Shown in pieces: positions 9,898 to 18,309 of a stretch of 41,264 bases of DNA. Each line of letters opens with the position of its first letter. Position 1 is the stretch's first letter. The DNA is from Ralstonia sp. UBA689. Lineage in GTDB: Bacteria; Pseudomonadota; Gammaproteobacteria; Burkholderiales; Burkholderiaceae. Position numbers and translations under genes: made by a program. The notes under the pieces are model-generated. The model did not search any database. It saw only the letters and a list, made by a program, of their open reading frames with translations, and was not told the origin of the DNA. The stretch covers positions 1 through 41,264 of the forward strand of contig NZ_DBMV01000003.1 in the NCBI RefSeq assembly GCF_002298975.1, given 5' to 3'.

Positions 9898-11606
9898 TGA
9901 AGAACCCCGCCGCCAAATACCGACCATTCCCGCCGATCGCCCTGCCCGATCGCACCTGGCCCAGCAAGACCATCACCCGTGCACCGATCTGGATGAGCAC
10001 GGACCTGCGCGATGGCAACCAGGCCCTCTTCGAGCCCATGAACGCCGAGCGCAAGATGCGCATGTTCAAGATGCTTGTGCAGATCGGCTTCAAAGAGATC
10101 GAAGCCGCCTTCCCCGCCGCCTCCCAAACCGATTTTGATTTTGTGCGCGAGCTGATCGAGGGCGGACACATCCCGGACGGCGTGGCCATCGAAGTGCTCA
10201 CGCAGGCGCGCGAAGACCTCATCCGCCGCACGATGGAATCGCTGCGCGGCGCGAAGCGCGCCATCATCCACGTCTACAACGCAACCGCGCCGGTGTTTCG
10301 CCGCACGGTGTTCAACACCGACCGCGAAGGCGTCAAGCGCATTGCCGTGCAGAGCGCCAAGCTGATCCGCGAAATTGCGGAAACGATGCCCGAGACGCAG
10401 TGGACGTACCAATACAGCCCCGAAGTCTTCAGCGGCACCGAACTGGACTTCGCACTGGAGGTTTGCAATGCGGTGACGGAAATGTGGGAGCCGACACCCG
10501 AGCACAAGATCATCTTCAACCTGCCCGCCACGGTCGAGATGGCCACGCCCAACATCTACGCCGATCAGATCGAATGGATGCACCGCAACCTGGCGCGCCG
10601 CGATTCGATCATTCTCTCGGTGCATCCGCACAATGACCGCGGCACCGCCGTGGCCGCCGCGGAGCTTGCCGTGATGGCCGGCGCTGATCGCGTGGAAGGC
10701 TGCCTGTTCGGCAACGGCGAGCGCACGGGCAATGTGGACTTGGTCACACTGGCGCTGAACCTGTACTCGCAGGGCATCGACCCGGGGCTCGACTTCTCGC
10801 ACATCAACGACGTGGCACGCACGTGCGAAGACTGCACGCAACTGCCGGTGCACCCGCGCCATCCGTACGTGGGCGATCTGGTGTTCACCGCGTTCTCAGG
10901 CTCGCACCAGGATGCGATCAAGAAGGGCTTTGCAGTGCAGCAATCCGACGCCCTCTGGGAGATGCCCTACCTGCCGATCGACCCGGCCGACGTGGGCCGC
11001 ACGTACGACTCGATCATTCGCGTGAACAGCCAGTCGGGCAAGGGCGGCATCGCTTATCTGCTCGAATCGGGCTACGGCATTGCGATGCCGCGCCGCCTGC
11101 AGGTGGAGTTCAGCAGCACCGTGCAGGAGCTGACCGACCAGTCCGGCCGAGAAGCCACCGCCGCCGACATCTGGGCGCTGTTCCAGCAGACCTATCTGCG
11201 CGCAGACGGTGCGATCGGCTACGTATCGCACCGCCTGACGGAGCAGGATGACGGCAGCCAGCACATCCGCCTGGTCGTCAATATCGACGACCACGAACAC
11301 ATCTGCGAGGGTGCCGGCAATGGGCCGCTGGATGCGCTGGTGCATGCGCTGTCGCACGTGCTGACCGCGCCCGTATCGATCCATCACTATGAAGAGCGCG
11401 CCCTGGGCCAGGGCGCCAATGCCGATGCCATTGCGTTTGCCGAAATGGCCGCGCCGGGCGTGGCGGGCAGCGTGTTTGGCGTGGGCGTGGATGCCAACCT
11501 GACCACCGCCTCGATCCGCGCGGTGGTGGGCGGCGTCAATCGCCTGATCGCGCGTGCCGGCAAGAGCATGCTGCGTCGCGGCAATGCTAAGGCTGCGGTC
11601 GCGTAA
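9894..11606 (+). CDS. leuA: 2-isopropylmalate synthase
   Basis: A 570-residue LeuA of the long form that carries a C-terminal regulatory region. It condenses acetyl-CoA with 2-oxoisovalerate, the first committed step of leucine synthesis. The TIM-barrel domain shows STDLRDGNQALFEPM (catalytic Arg-Asp of the HMGL-like signature) and the metal-binding SVHPHNDRGTAVAAAELA and GCLFGNGERTGNVDL motifs. A linker and the LeuA dimer/allosteric domain (about residues 430-555) follow, the site of leucine feedback in the family. The start is ATG 9894 or the adjacent ATG 9897; a reading extended to 9645 is unlikely. It is monocistronic here and preceded by a roughly 400-bp leader with two leucine-rich ORFs. 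Confidence 0.95.
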   Translation: MMKNPAAKYRPFPPIALPDRTWPSKTITRAPIWMSTDLRDGNQALFEPMNAERKMRMFKMLVQIGFKEIEAAFPAASQTDFDFVRELIEGGHIPDGVAIEVLTQAREDLIRRTMESLRGAKRAIIHVYNATAPVFRRTVFNTDREGVKRIAVQSAKLIREIAETMPETQWTYQYSPEVFSGTELDFALEVCNAVTEMWEPTPEHKIIFNLPATVEMATPNIYADQIEWMHRNLARRDSIILSVHPHNDRGTAVAAAELAVMAGADRVEGCLFGNGERTGNVDLVTLALNLYSQGIDPGLDFSHINDVARTCEDCTQLPVHPRHPYVGDLVFTAFSGSHQDAIKKGFAVQQSDALWEMPYLPIDPADVGRTYDSIIRVNSQSGKGGIAYLLESGYGIAMPRRLQVEFSSTVQELTDQSGREATAADIWALFQQTYLRADGAIGYVSHRLTEQDDGSQHIRLVVNIDDHEHICEGAGNGPLDALVHALSHVLTAPVSIHHYEERALGQGANADAIAFAEMAAPGVAGSVFGVGVDANLTTASIRAVVGGVNRLIARAGKSMLRRGNAKAAVA

Positions 11607-11733
11607 GGCGCAGGTCGGCCTCACACAGTGGAGCGCCAGTTGCTAAATTGGAGAGATGCGGTCCGGGCACACCCCGGGCCCATCCTTTCCGATGCGCGAA
11701 AGCGTGTACATCCACTGCCAAAGGAGAACCGAC

Positions 11734-12120
11734 ATGACCAATCGTCCGACCGCGAAAGACAATGCCAAGCGTTATGCCAGTGTGATCCAGGCGCTTCACG
11801 CATGCGAGACCGCTTGCGCATACTGCGCGACGGAATGCGGCAAAAACGGCCATGCGGAAGCCACGGCGCGCTGCATCGCGCTCTGTACGGACTGCGCTGA
11901 ATACTGCACCGTCACGCGCGCCTTCCTCGGACGCAACAGCGAATTCGCAGAACTGCTGCTGGAAGACTGCGCCGAGATCTGTCACCAGTGCGCGGAAGAA
12001 TGCGATCATCACGGCCAGGGCCATTGCAGCGCCTGTGCAACCGCCTGCCGAGCCTGCATGGACGCTTGCCTGAAAGTCGCCGGCGTTGAGACCGCAACCG
12101 CCGAACCCACCGTTTTCTGA
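11734..12120 (+). CDS. Four-helix-bundle copper-binding protein (DUF326/Csp-like)
   Basis: A 128-residue cysteine-rich helical protein. Cysteines recur in CxxxC and CxxC-like spacings (ACETACAYCATECG, CIALCTDCAEYC, DCAEICHQCAEECDHH, CSACATACRACMDAC). This matches the DUF326/Csp copper-storage family, where Cys residues line the core of a four-helix bundle and bind Cu(I). No signal peptide is present, so it would be cytosolic (Csp3-like). AAGGAG precedes the ATG at 11734. It is followed 17 bp later by a CadR-type MerR regulator gene, suggesting a metal-responsive operon. Confidence 0.88.
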   Translation: MTNRPTAKDNAKRYASVIQALHACETACAYCATECGKNGHAEATARCIALCTDCAEYCTVTRAFLGRNSEFAELLLEDCAEICHQCAEECDHHGQGHCSACATACRACMDACLKVAGVETATAEPTVF

Positions 12121-12137
12121 CCCCCTTCCCAACGCCT

Positions 12138-12626
12138 ATGAAGATTGGCGAGCTCGCCCAGCGCACGGGCATCAGCATCGAAACCATCCGCTTCTATGAA
12201 GCGCAGGGCCTGCTGCCCCCGCCGGCGCGCGCCGCCAACAACTACCGCGTCTACACGCCCGAGCATGCCGAGCAACTGGCCTTCATTGCGAAGTGCCGGT
12301 CGCTCGACATGGCGCACACCGAAATCCGCCGGCTGCTGGAACTGCAAGCCAACCCCCAGGCGTCGTGCGAAGAGATCAACCATCTGCTCGATGAACATCT
12401 GCGCCACGTCGAAGCGCGCATCGCCGAACTGACCGAGCTCAGGCGCCAGATCGAGGCGATTGGCCAGCGCTGCACGAAGGCGGCTTCCGTGGCCGAATGC
12501 GGCGTGCTGCAGTCACTGCATGAAGAGCCGTTGCCCACCCAGAACCACGGCCACAACCACAGTCACGGCAACGATCATGGCGACGCCGAGCACGCGCACC
12601 GGCACATCCGCGGCGTGCATCGCTAG
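12138..12626 (+). CDS. MerR-family Cd(II)/Pb(II)-responsive regulator (CadR/PbrR-like)
   Basis: A 162-residue MerR protein. The N-terminal winged helix (MKIGELAQRTGISIETIRFYEAQGL) is followed by a long dimerisation helix and a metal-binding loop. The three cysteines expected of CadR/PbrR are visible: SCEEIN (about residue 77), QRCTK (about 112) and VAECGV (about 119). The C-terminus is a His-rich tail of about 27 residues (HGHNHSHGNDHGD), as in CadR of pseudomonads. It likely activates the cadA promoter 5 kb away, which has a MerR-type operator. It is co-oriented with the copper-binding gene just upstream. Confidence 0.88.
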   Translation: MKIGELAQRTGISIETIRFYEAQGLLPPPARAANNYRVYTPEHAEQLAFIAKCRSLDMAHTEIRRLLELQANPQASCEEINHLLDEHLRHVEARIAELTELRRQIEAIGQRCTKAASVAECGVLQSLHEEPLPTQNHGHNHSHGNDHGDAEHAHRHIRGVHR

Positions 12627-12711
12627 CGCTCACTCTCCGCCTGGCACGTCGCAATAGCGTGCCACCTTGGCGTGGCATACTCGCCGCATTTCACGACACG
12701 TGGGTGGGCGA

Positions 12712-14343
12712 ATGGCGACGAAACCGGCAGCAACCTTCCAACACGAGCAACGAGCGGCGCGCTTTGCGCTCTGCGCAATCGCAATGGCTGCGACCTCGCT
12801 GTCGCACGCAGCAACGCCCTCGCGCATCACCGAGATCACGCTGTATCCGGACAGCGCCACCATCGTGCGCACGACCAGCGTGGCGCCGGGTGCCCGCAGT
12901 GTGGAATTGACCTGCCTGCCACCGACGTTCGATGCGGACAGCCTGCGCGTGGAGGGGGATAACAGCATCCGCGTGGGTGACGTGCGTGTGGAAACCATGC
13001 CCAGCGAAGGCAGCGGTTGCACAAAGACCGCCCTGGAAACGCAGATCCGCACCTTGCAGGACCAGCGCACCGCGCTCGATGTGCAGATCAAGGCAAACGC
13101 GCTGTCGGCCAGCTACCTGAAGGCAGTGAGCGAACGCACCGGTGGCGACGGCCGTGCGCCGGCCACGGATTTCTCGACACTGGGCCGCGCCACCGATGCG
13201 CTGACGCGCAACGCGCAGGAAGTCTTTACCCGCCAGGAGCAACTGCAGAAGCGCGATGCCGAATTGAAGGCACGGCTCGATGCGCTGCAGCAAACGCATG
13301 GATCGGGATCAAGCACGCTGCGCACCGTGCGCATTGCCGTGGCGGCACCGCGCGGCGGCGAACTGCGCGTCAGCTACCAAACGTCACGCGCGGGCTGGCG
13401 GCCGGCATATCAAGCGAGCGTGGACTCCGTGCGTTCGAGCGTCATCGTCGAGCGGCAGGCGACCATTGCGCAGGCCACCGGAGAAGACTGGCGCGGCGTA
13501 CGGCTGCGGCTGTCGACCGGCCAGCCACGCAATAGACCGCGCGGGCCGGAGCCGTATGCGTGGCAGTTGGCGATCGAACCACCGCCCCAGGCAAAGCCTT
13601 ACCCGGCTGCACCTGCGGCAGCAATGGCTCCAGCACCAATTGCCATGGAAAAGGTGCTCACCCGCGAAGCACGCAATTCGAGCGACAACACCCCGCTGTT
13701 TGACGTCAACACCGTCCAGACCGCCTTCGCCACCGAGTTTGAAGTGCCGACCACGGTGGAACTGCCCTCCGACGCGCAGAAGGTGACCTTCACGCTGGCC
13801 AGTGAAACGCTACCGGCCAAGCTGACTGCACGCAGCACGCCGCGCATGGACACGTCCGCCTACCTGATCGCCACGCTGGACCGCCCGCAAGGCATCTGGC
13901 CGGCCGGCACGCTGCAATTGCGCCGCGACGGCGCGGTGGTGGGAACCACGCAATGGAACCCGGCAGGCGAAGACCAGAAGGTCACGCTGCCCTTCGGCCG
14001 CGACGATCTCGTTACCGTGGTGGTGGAAACGCCCAAGACCTTCCAGCGCAGCGTGGGGCTGCTGGACAACCGCAACGAGCGTCAGCTCGGCGCGTTGTAC
14101 ACCGTGCGCAACCGGCACCGCGACGCCATCGACGTGCAGATCCTGGAGGCCACGCCCGTCAGCCAGTCCGACGACATCAAGGTGCGCGCCACCTTCGCGC
14201 CGGAGCCCGCCAAGCGAGACTGGGAGCATCGCCCAGGCGTGATCGCGTGGGAGCAAACGATCCCGGCCGGCGAAAGCGCGCGCTTCTCGGCCGACTATCT
14301 GATCACCTATCCGAAGGACGCGCGCGTTACCGGTCTGCGCTGA
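12712..14343 (+). CDS. Mucoidy inhibitor MuiA-like protein (DUF4139)
   Basis: A 543-residue exported protein. Residues 1-34 form a signal peptide with cleavage near SLSHAA. The N-terminal domain (about 35-130, ITEITLYPDSATIVRTTSVAPG) and the C-terminal DUF4139 domain match MuiA-family proteins; a coiled-coil-like segment (about 105-205, TALETQIRTLQDQRTALDVQ) separates them. Function is poorly known; a role in the cell envelope or exopolysaccharide has been suggested for the family name-giver. A Pro/Ala-rich linker occurs near residue 300. The ATG at 12712 was chosen because it gives a proper signal peptide. No operon partner is evident. Confidence 0.85.
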   Translation: MATKPAATFQHEQRAARFALCAIAMAATSLSHAATPSRITEITLYPDSATIVRTTSVAPGARSVELTCLPPTFDADSLRVEGDNSIRVGDVRVETMPSEGSGCTKTALETQIRTLQDQRTALDVQIKANALSASYLKAVSERTGGDGRAPATDFSTLGRATDALTRNAQEVFTRQEQLQKRDAELKARLDALQQTHGSGSSTLRTVRIAVAAPRGGELRVSYQTSRAGWRPAYQASVDSVRSSVIVERQATIAQATGEDWRGVRLRLSTGQPRNRPRGPEPYAWQLAIEPPPQAKPYPAAPAAAMAPAPIAMEKVLTREARNSSDNTPLFDVNTVQTAFATEFEVPTTVELPSDAQKVTFTLASETLPAKLTARSTPRMDTSAYLIATLDRPQGIWPAGTLQLRRDGAVVGTTQWNPAGEDQKVTLPFGRDDLVTVVVETPKTFQRSVGLLDNRNERQLGALYTVRNRHRDAIDVQILEATPVSQSDDIKVRATFAPEPAKRDWEHRPGVIAWEQTIPAGESARFSADYLITYPKDARVTGLR

Positions 14344-14600
14344 TCGACGTTCCCGGCACGAGATGGCGTTGGCCTCCCTCGGCCCGTCTCCGAGCAAGGG
14401 TACGGATGTCGTTCTTTTCATGAGAACCGCTTACAGCCTGCGCGCCCGCATCACCGCCAGCGGATTCCAGTTGACTGGGTCCGGCTGACTCCCCTCCAGG
14501 GATCACGCCTCGGCAAGGCGGTCGCCGGGGCATCGGACAATTCTGATTTATAGTTGCGCCCTTGCTTTAACGAAGCAGCGGTCATTACACTTTGGCGCAT

Positions 14601-14729
14601 CACTTTCGGTGCCATAGAGAAAGTGGTCGAGGTGTGGAAACCTCGTCAGCAACGGGCAAGTGCCGAGCATAGGTGCTTGTCCTCAAGTGCTATGGCCTGG
14701 CTTCGTCACCCTCATTGGGTGAGCCAGGC
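14601..14729 (+). ncRNA. C4-like (phage P1 c4 / P4 CI type) antisense RNA
   Basis: Four strong hairpins follow one another. H1: CACTTTC/GAAAGTG (14601-14625), whose loop GCCATAG can pair with CTATGGC (14690-14696). H2: CGAGGT/ACCTCG (14628-14645), loop GTGGAA. H3: an 11-bp stem with G-U pairs (14654-14682), loop GAGCATA. H4: GCCTGGCT/AGCCAGGC with inner TCACCC/GGGTGA (14695-14729). GTGGAAA at H2 is complementary to TTTCCAC at 14768-14774, and CGAGCATAGG across the H3 loop (14664-14673) to CCTGTGCTCG at 14779-14788 and again at 15109-15118. Loops a' and b' facing downstream a/b targets define C4 antisense RNAs. The family name is my inference; the complementarity is directly visible. Confidence 0.65.
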
Positions 14730-14767
14730 ATGAGCGGCTTCGACCGCGCCGACCGTTGCTGATCGGT

Positions 14768-14813
14768 TTTCCACCTTGCCTGTGCTCGCCCACCCCCTTT
14801 TTTCAGGGCGAGC
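14768..14813 (+). promoter_or_regulatory. Antisense target site (a1/b1-like) and hairpin before the 63-codon ORF
   Basis: TTTCCAC (14768-14774) and CCTGTGCTCG (14779-14788) are complementary to two loops of the upstream C4-like RNA. The second segment runs into the 8-bp inverted repeat GCTCGCCC (14784-14791) / GGGCGAGC (14806-14813), whose loop holds a T-run. Antisense binding would therefore compete with this hairpin, just before the ORF's ribosome-binding site. Confidence 0.55.
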
Positions 14814-14845
14814 GCGGTTCCGTTCATCACGCGAAAGGAAACCCG

Positions 14846-15037
14846 ATGAGCCGCTTGCCCCCTCCCCCCGCCACTTGCACACCGAGCCGCGCGTATCTGC
14901 ACGGCGCGCGTTCTGCATGCGTATTCCTGCGCGCCGTACAAGCTTTGTTGCAAGTCAGGCAAACAGACACCCCGCCTGACGACCTACCTGCCAACAACGC
15001 AGTGAACGCGCCGGAACATCCGGATCAGCCAAGCTGA
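14846..15037 (+). CDS. Small Icd/Ash-position ORF behind the C4-like RNA
   Basis: A 63-codon ORF (MSRLPPPPATCTPSRAYLHG...) whose ATG is preceded by GAAAGGAAA, a good ribosome-binding site. I do not recognise the sequence. It is Pro-, Arg- and Ala-rich with one short amphipathic stretch (about residues 24-38) and no membrane segment. Its position between the antisense RNA with its first target and the second target copy is that of icd (cell-division inhibitor) in phage P1 and of Ash-type genes behind C4 RNAs elsewhere. That placement, not similarity, is the basis of the call. Confidence 0.45.
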   Translation: MSRLPPPPATCTPSRAYLHGARSACVFLRAVQALLQVRQTDTPPDDLPANNAVNAPEHPDQPS

Positions 15038-15104
15038 CTTTACGGGCGGGCCAGACATCAAACGGCCTCGCTCGTACCGATGTTGCAGCATCCGTACTGG
15101 CTGG

Positions 15105-15126
15105 CTTGCCTGTGCTCGCCCACCCC
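15105..15126 (+). repeat. Second copy of the antisense target (b2-like), 22-bp direct repeat
   Basis: An exact 22-bp copy of 14775-14796, starting CTTGCCTGTGCTCG. It contains the ten bases complementary to the H3 loop of the C4-like RNA, but the adjacent TTTCCAC segment is absent. It ends 39 bp before the convergent cadA stop, so the gene it once preceded appears to be lost. Confidence 0.7.
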
Positions 15127-15164
15127 TCTGCGCCTGCCCGCGGCCATCAATCTGAAAAAAGCGG

Positions 15165-17516
15165 TCAATCGGTGCGCGCACGCATCACCCGAAGCCCGTT
15201 GAAGACCACCAACAGGCTCGCGCCCACATCGGCAAAGATCGCCATCCACAGTGTTGCATCGCCCATCACGGCCAGTACGAGAAACACCGCCTTGATACCG
15301 AGTGCCAGCACGATGTTCTGACGCAGCACGGCCACCGTGCGCCGGCTGATGCGGATGAAGCTGGCGAGCTTGCGCGGGTCGTCGTCCATGATGGCGACGT
15401 CGGCGGCTTCCAGTGCGGTGGCGGTGCCGGCGGCACCCATGGCGAAGCCGATGTCGGCACGCGCCAGCGCTGGTGCATCGTTGATGCCGTCGCCCACCAT
15501 GCCGACAAAGCCGTATTGCGTGGCAAGCTCGCCCACCACGCGCTGCTTGTCGGCGGGAAGCTGCTCGGCGTGGACGTTGTCGATACCAACGGTCTTGGCG
15601 ATGGCCTGTGCGGCGCGACGATCGTCGCCGGTGAGCATGACGGGCTGCACGCCCTGGGCGCGCAGCGCGGCGATGGCTTCGACGGACTCCGGGCGCTCGC
15701 GGTCGCGCACGCCGAAGAGCGCCACGGCACCGGTTGCGTCGCACAGCGTGACGGCCGACATGCCTTCGGCTTGCAGCGCTTCGGCAGCCGCGCGCCAGGC
15801 CGACGTATCGAAGCCGCGCTCAGCCACGAGCGCTGCGTTGCCGAGGTGCCAGTTCACGCCGCCAAGCGTGCCCGCCACACCGCGGCCCGGCAGCACCGAC
15901 AGGTCTTCCACCGCACCCGCATCCACCGCGCCATGCGCCCCAGCGGCTTGCACGATCGCCACGGCAATCGGGTGCGTGGTGTTCGCATCGAGCGCCGCAG
16001 CCACGGCCAGCGCGCGCAAGTGTGCGCCATCGGTTGCGGCACTCAACTCGGCCACCGCGCGGCGCGTGCCATCGGGCAACACCACGGCGTCGAGCACCGG
16101 GCGGCCAGCCGTCAGGGTGCCGGTCTTGTCCAGCGCCAACGCACGCAGGCGCCGGCCGCTTTCCAGATAGACGCCGCCCTTGACCACGATGCCGCGCCGC
16201 GCAGCCGCAGCCAGCCCGCTGACCACCGTCACCGGCGTGGAGATCACCAGCGCACACGGGCAGGCGATCACCAGCAGCACGAGCGCGCGATAGGTCCACG
16301 CAAGCCAGCCTTCGGCCGTCACCTGCGGGCCGATCACGGCAACCGCCAGCGCCAGCAGCATCATCGCGGGCGTGTAGATGGACGAGAACTTGTCGACGAA
16401 GCGCTGCGTGGGCGCGCGCTGCGCTTGTGCCTCCTGAATGGCCCCGGCGATGCGCGCGAGCGTGCTGTCGGCGGCCACCGCCGTGGCTTCGGCTTCGATC
16501 ACGCCATCGGTGACGATGGTGCCGGCGAGGATGATGTCGCCGATGGTCTTCTCCACCGGGAGGCTCTCGCCGGTGACGGGCGATTCATCCAGCGCGGCAC
16601 GGCCGCTGACGATACGCGCATCGACCGGCACGCGGCTGCCCGTGCGCACGCGCAGGCGCGCGCCGATGGCGACCGTCTCGACCGCCACGTCACGCCAGCC
16701 GCCGTTGCCATCGACCAACTCGGCGGTGTCGGGCGCGATGGCGGTGAGCGCGCGCACGGCGTCGCGGGCACGCACCAGCGCGCGTGCCTCGATCGCTTCA
16801 GCCACGGCAAACAGGAAGATCACCATGGCCGCCTCCGCCCACTTGCCGATCAGCAGCGCGCCAATGACAGCCACAGCCATCAGGAAGTTGATGTTGAACG
16901 TGAACGCACGCAGGGCGATCCAGCCCTTGCGCAGCGTCGGCCCGCCGGCCAGCGCGATGGAGGCCAGCGCCAAGGCCAGCACCGGCCACGCATGATCGCC
17001 CAGCGACCAGGCGATGGCCTCGGCGCCAAACGCGGCCACGCCGCCCGTGCCCAGCAGCCACGTGCGGCGCGAGATGCCGGCAGGTTCTGCAGGCGCGGCG
17101 ACCGCGCGATCGTGCGCTTCCAGCACCTCGCCGCCCATGCCGATGGCGCGCAACGCTTCGAGGAAGGGCGTCACGTCATCTACGGTGTGATGGATGGTGA
17201 GATGGCGCTCCAGCAGGTTGAAATCCAGCGCGACCACGCCCTCGGCGCTGCCCAGCTTGGTGCGGATCATGCGCTCCTCGGTCGGGCAGTCCATCTGCTC
17301 GATGCGCACAGTCGTGCGGCCGGTAGCCCTGGCGCGTGCGGCGGCATCAACAGGCGCATCCGCTTCGTGCGCGTGGCTGTGATCGTGGTCATGAGCATGA
17401 CGGGAGGTGTCTGTCGCAACCGGCTGATCGTGGCCACAGCAACCGCCGCAGCCGGACGCTTCCGGCTTGGCGGCTTGGTCTTGGGAAGGCTTGAAGGAGG
17501 CGAGTTCTGGTTTCAT
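15165..17516 (-). CDS. cadA: Cd/Zn/Pb-translocating P1B-type ATPase
   Basis: A 783-residue inner-membrane ATPase that expels soft divalent metals. The N-terminus has a Cys cluster (SGCGGCCGH, 21-29), a His/Asp-rich stretch (about 40-50) and one HMA domain with MDCPTEE (75-81), the CxxE variant typical of Cd/Pb/Zn pumps. The membrane CPC motif (CPCALVIS), phosphorylation site DKTGTLTAGRP, TGES and GDGINDAPAL hinge are all intact. The ATG at 17516 lies only 6 nt from the predicted -10 box of a MerR-type promoter; a GGAGG sits just one base before the ATG, too close to act normally, so a nearly leaderless mRNA is expected. The neighbouring CadR-like gene is the likely regulator. Confidence 0.94.
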   Translation of the reverse strand: MKPELASFKPSQDQAAKPEASGCGGCCGHDQPVATDTSRHAHDHDHSHAHEADAPVDAAARARATGRTTVRIEQMDCPTEERMIRTKLGSAEGVVALDFNLLERHLTIHHTVDDVTPFLEALRAIGMGGEVLEAHDRAVAAPAEPAGISRRTWLLGTGGVAAFGAEAIAWSLGDHAWPVLALALASIALAGGPTLRKGWIALRAFTFNINFLMAVAVIGALLIGKWAEAAMVIFLFAVAEAIEARALVRARDAVRALTAIAPDTAELVDGNGGWRDVAVETVAIGARLRVRTGSRVPVDARIVSGRAALDESPVTGESLPVEKTIGDIILAGTIVTDGVIEAEATAVAADSTLARIAGAIQEAQAQRAPTQRFVDKFSSIYTPAMMLLALAVAVIGPQVTAEGWLAWTYRALVLLVIACPCALVISTPVTVVSGLAAAARRGIVVKGGVYLESGRRLRALALDKTGTLTAGRPVLDAVVLPDGTRRAVAELSAATDGAHLRALAVAAALDANTTHPIAVAIVQAAGAHGAVDAGAVEDLSVLPGRGVAGTLGGVNWHLGNAALVAERGFDTSAWRAAAEALQAEGMSAVTLCDATGAVALFGVRDRERPESVEAIAALRAQGVQPVMLTGDDRRAAQAIAKTVGIDNVHAEQLPADKQRVVGELATQYGFVGMVGDGINDAPALARADIGFAMGAAGTATALEAADVAIMDDDPRKLASFIRISRRTVAVLRQNIVLALGIKAVFLVLAVMGDATLWMAIFADVGASLLVVFNGLRVMRARTD

Positions 17517-17522
17517 GCCTCC

Positions 17523-17553
17523 ATTCAAAACCCTGAAGAAGCTTTAGGGTCAA
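17523..17553 (-). promoter_or_regulatory. MerR-type cadA promoter/operator
   Basis: On the minus strand: -35 TTGACC (17553-17548), 19-nt spacer, -10 TTGAAT (17528-17523). The stretched spacer holds a dyad with ACCCT and AGGGT ends (17530-17550). Spacer length and half-sites match CadR/PbrR operators, where the activator untwists the over-long spacer on metal binding. Confidence 0.82.
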
Positions 17554-17562
17554 GCCCGCATT

Positions 17563-18111
17563 TCAGGTGATGCTTTTGCTCCACTTAGCAACGATGGCGC
17601 GCGCCTCCGGCCAGTCGCCCAGGCCCGATTCAGCATTGATATGGCCGCGCGCACCCAGATCGATGGGCTGGGCGCCCCATACGTCAGCCTGTTGGCGGCT
17701 CCACGGGGCATCGCTGAAGGGGTCATTAGTGCTGAAGATGAGCGTGGCCGGAAACGGCAGGCGCTGCTGTGGCACCGGGCGAAAATCGGCCAGTTCCAGC
17801 GGCGCGTCACCACGATCAAGCTGCGGCGGGGCGACCAGCAACGCCCCGCGCACGCGCACCGTGCGGGCAGAGGCGGCGGCCCAATGCGCCGTCAGTACGC
17901 AACCCAGACTGTGCGCGACCAGCACGACGTCGCCCGGCGCGGCGCTCACGGCGGCTTCCAACGCCTCCACCCAATCGGCGCGTTTTGGGGTGAACCACTC
18001 GCGCTGCTCCACACGGCGATCCCCATGCAGGCGCTCCCAGCGCGATTGCCAGTGCTCGGGGCCGGAGTTCTGCCAGCCGGGCAGGATCAGGACGGTCGGG
18101 GCAGTGCTCAC
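17563..18111 (-). CDS. RBBP9/YdeN-family alpha/beta hydrolase
   Basis: A 182-residue small serine hydrolase. LPGWQNSGPEHWQSRWE is the oxyanion/N-terminal signature of the RBBP9/YdeN family. The triad is visible: nucleophile Ser in VAHSLGCVL, Asp in STNDPFS and His in GARGHINAESG. The substrate is unknown. I chose the GTG start at 18111 (GGAG 5 nt upstream), which begins directly before TAPTVLILPGW; a longer ATG reading from 18189 adds 26 unconserved-looking residues. It is co-oriented with cadA but lies upstream of the cadA promoter, and is divergent from the citrate-type transporter. Confidence 0.85.
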   Translation of the reverse strand: MSTAPTVLILPGWQNSGPEHWQSRWERLHGDRRVEQREWFTPKRADWVEALEAAVSAAPGDVVLVAHSLGCVLTAHWAAASARTVRVRGALLVAPPQLDRGDAPLELADFRPVPQQRLPFPATLIFSTNDPFSDAPWSRQQADVWGAQPIDLGARGHINAESGLGDWPEARAIVAKWSKSIT

Positions 18112-18309
18112 ATGGTCTCCAGCAGAGGGTTGAGGTGGGGTTGAACACGCCACATTCTGCCGGGATTTTCCGGGCGGCGCCTGCGCCACTCATCGACAAG
18201 TCCGCACAATCGATCCAAATATTCTGTTTCACAGGCAGATCGCCAGCTTTTACAGTCGCCGTAAATCCCGCCAACAGGGATTCCGAATCCAAAAAACTCG
18301 GAGGAGACC

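Noticed and set aside
15516..17570. A 684-codon open frame on the plus strand
   Set aside because: It is antisense to cadA, has no domain and shows Arg/His/Gln-rich shadow composition.
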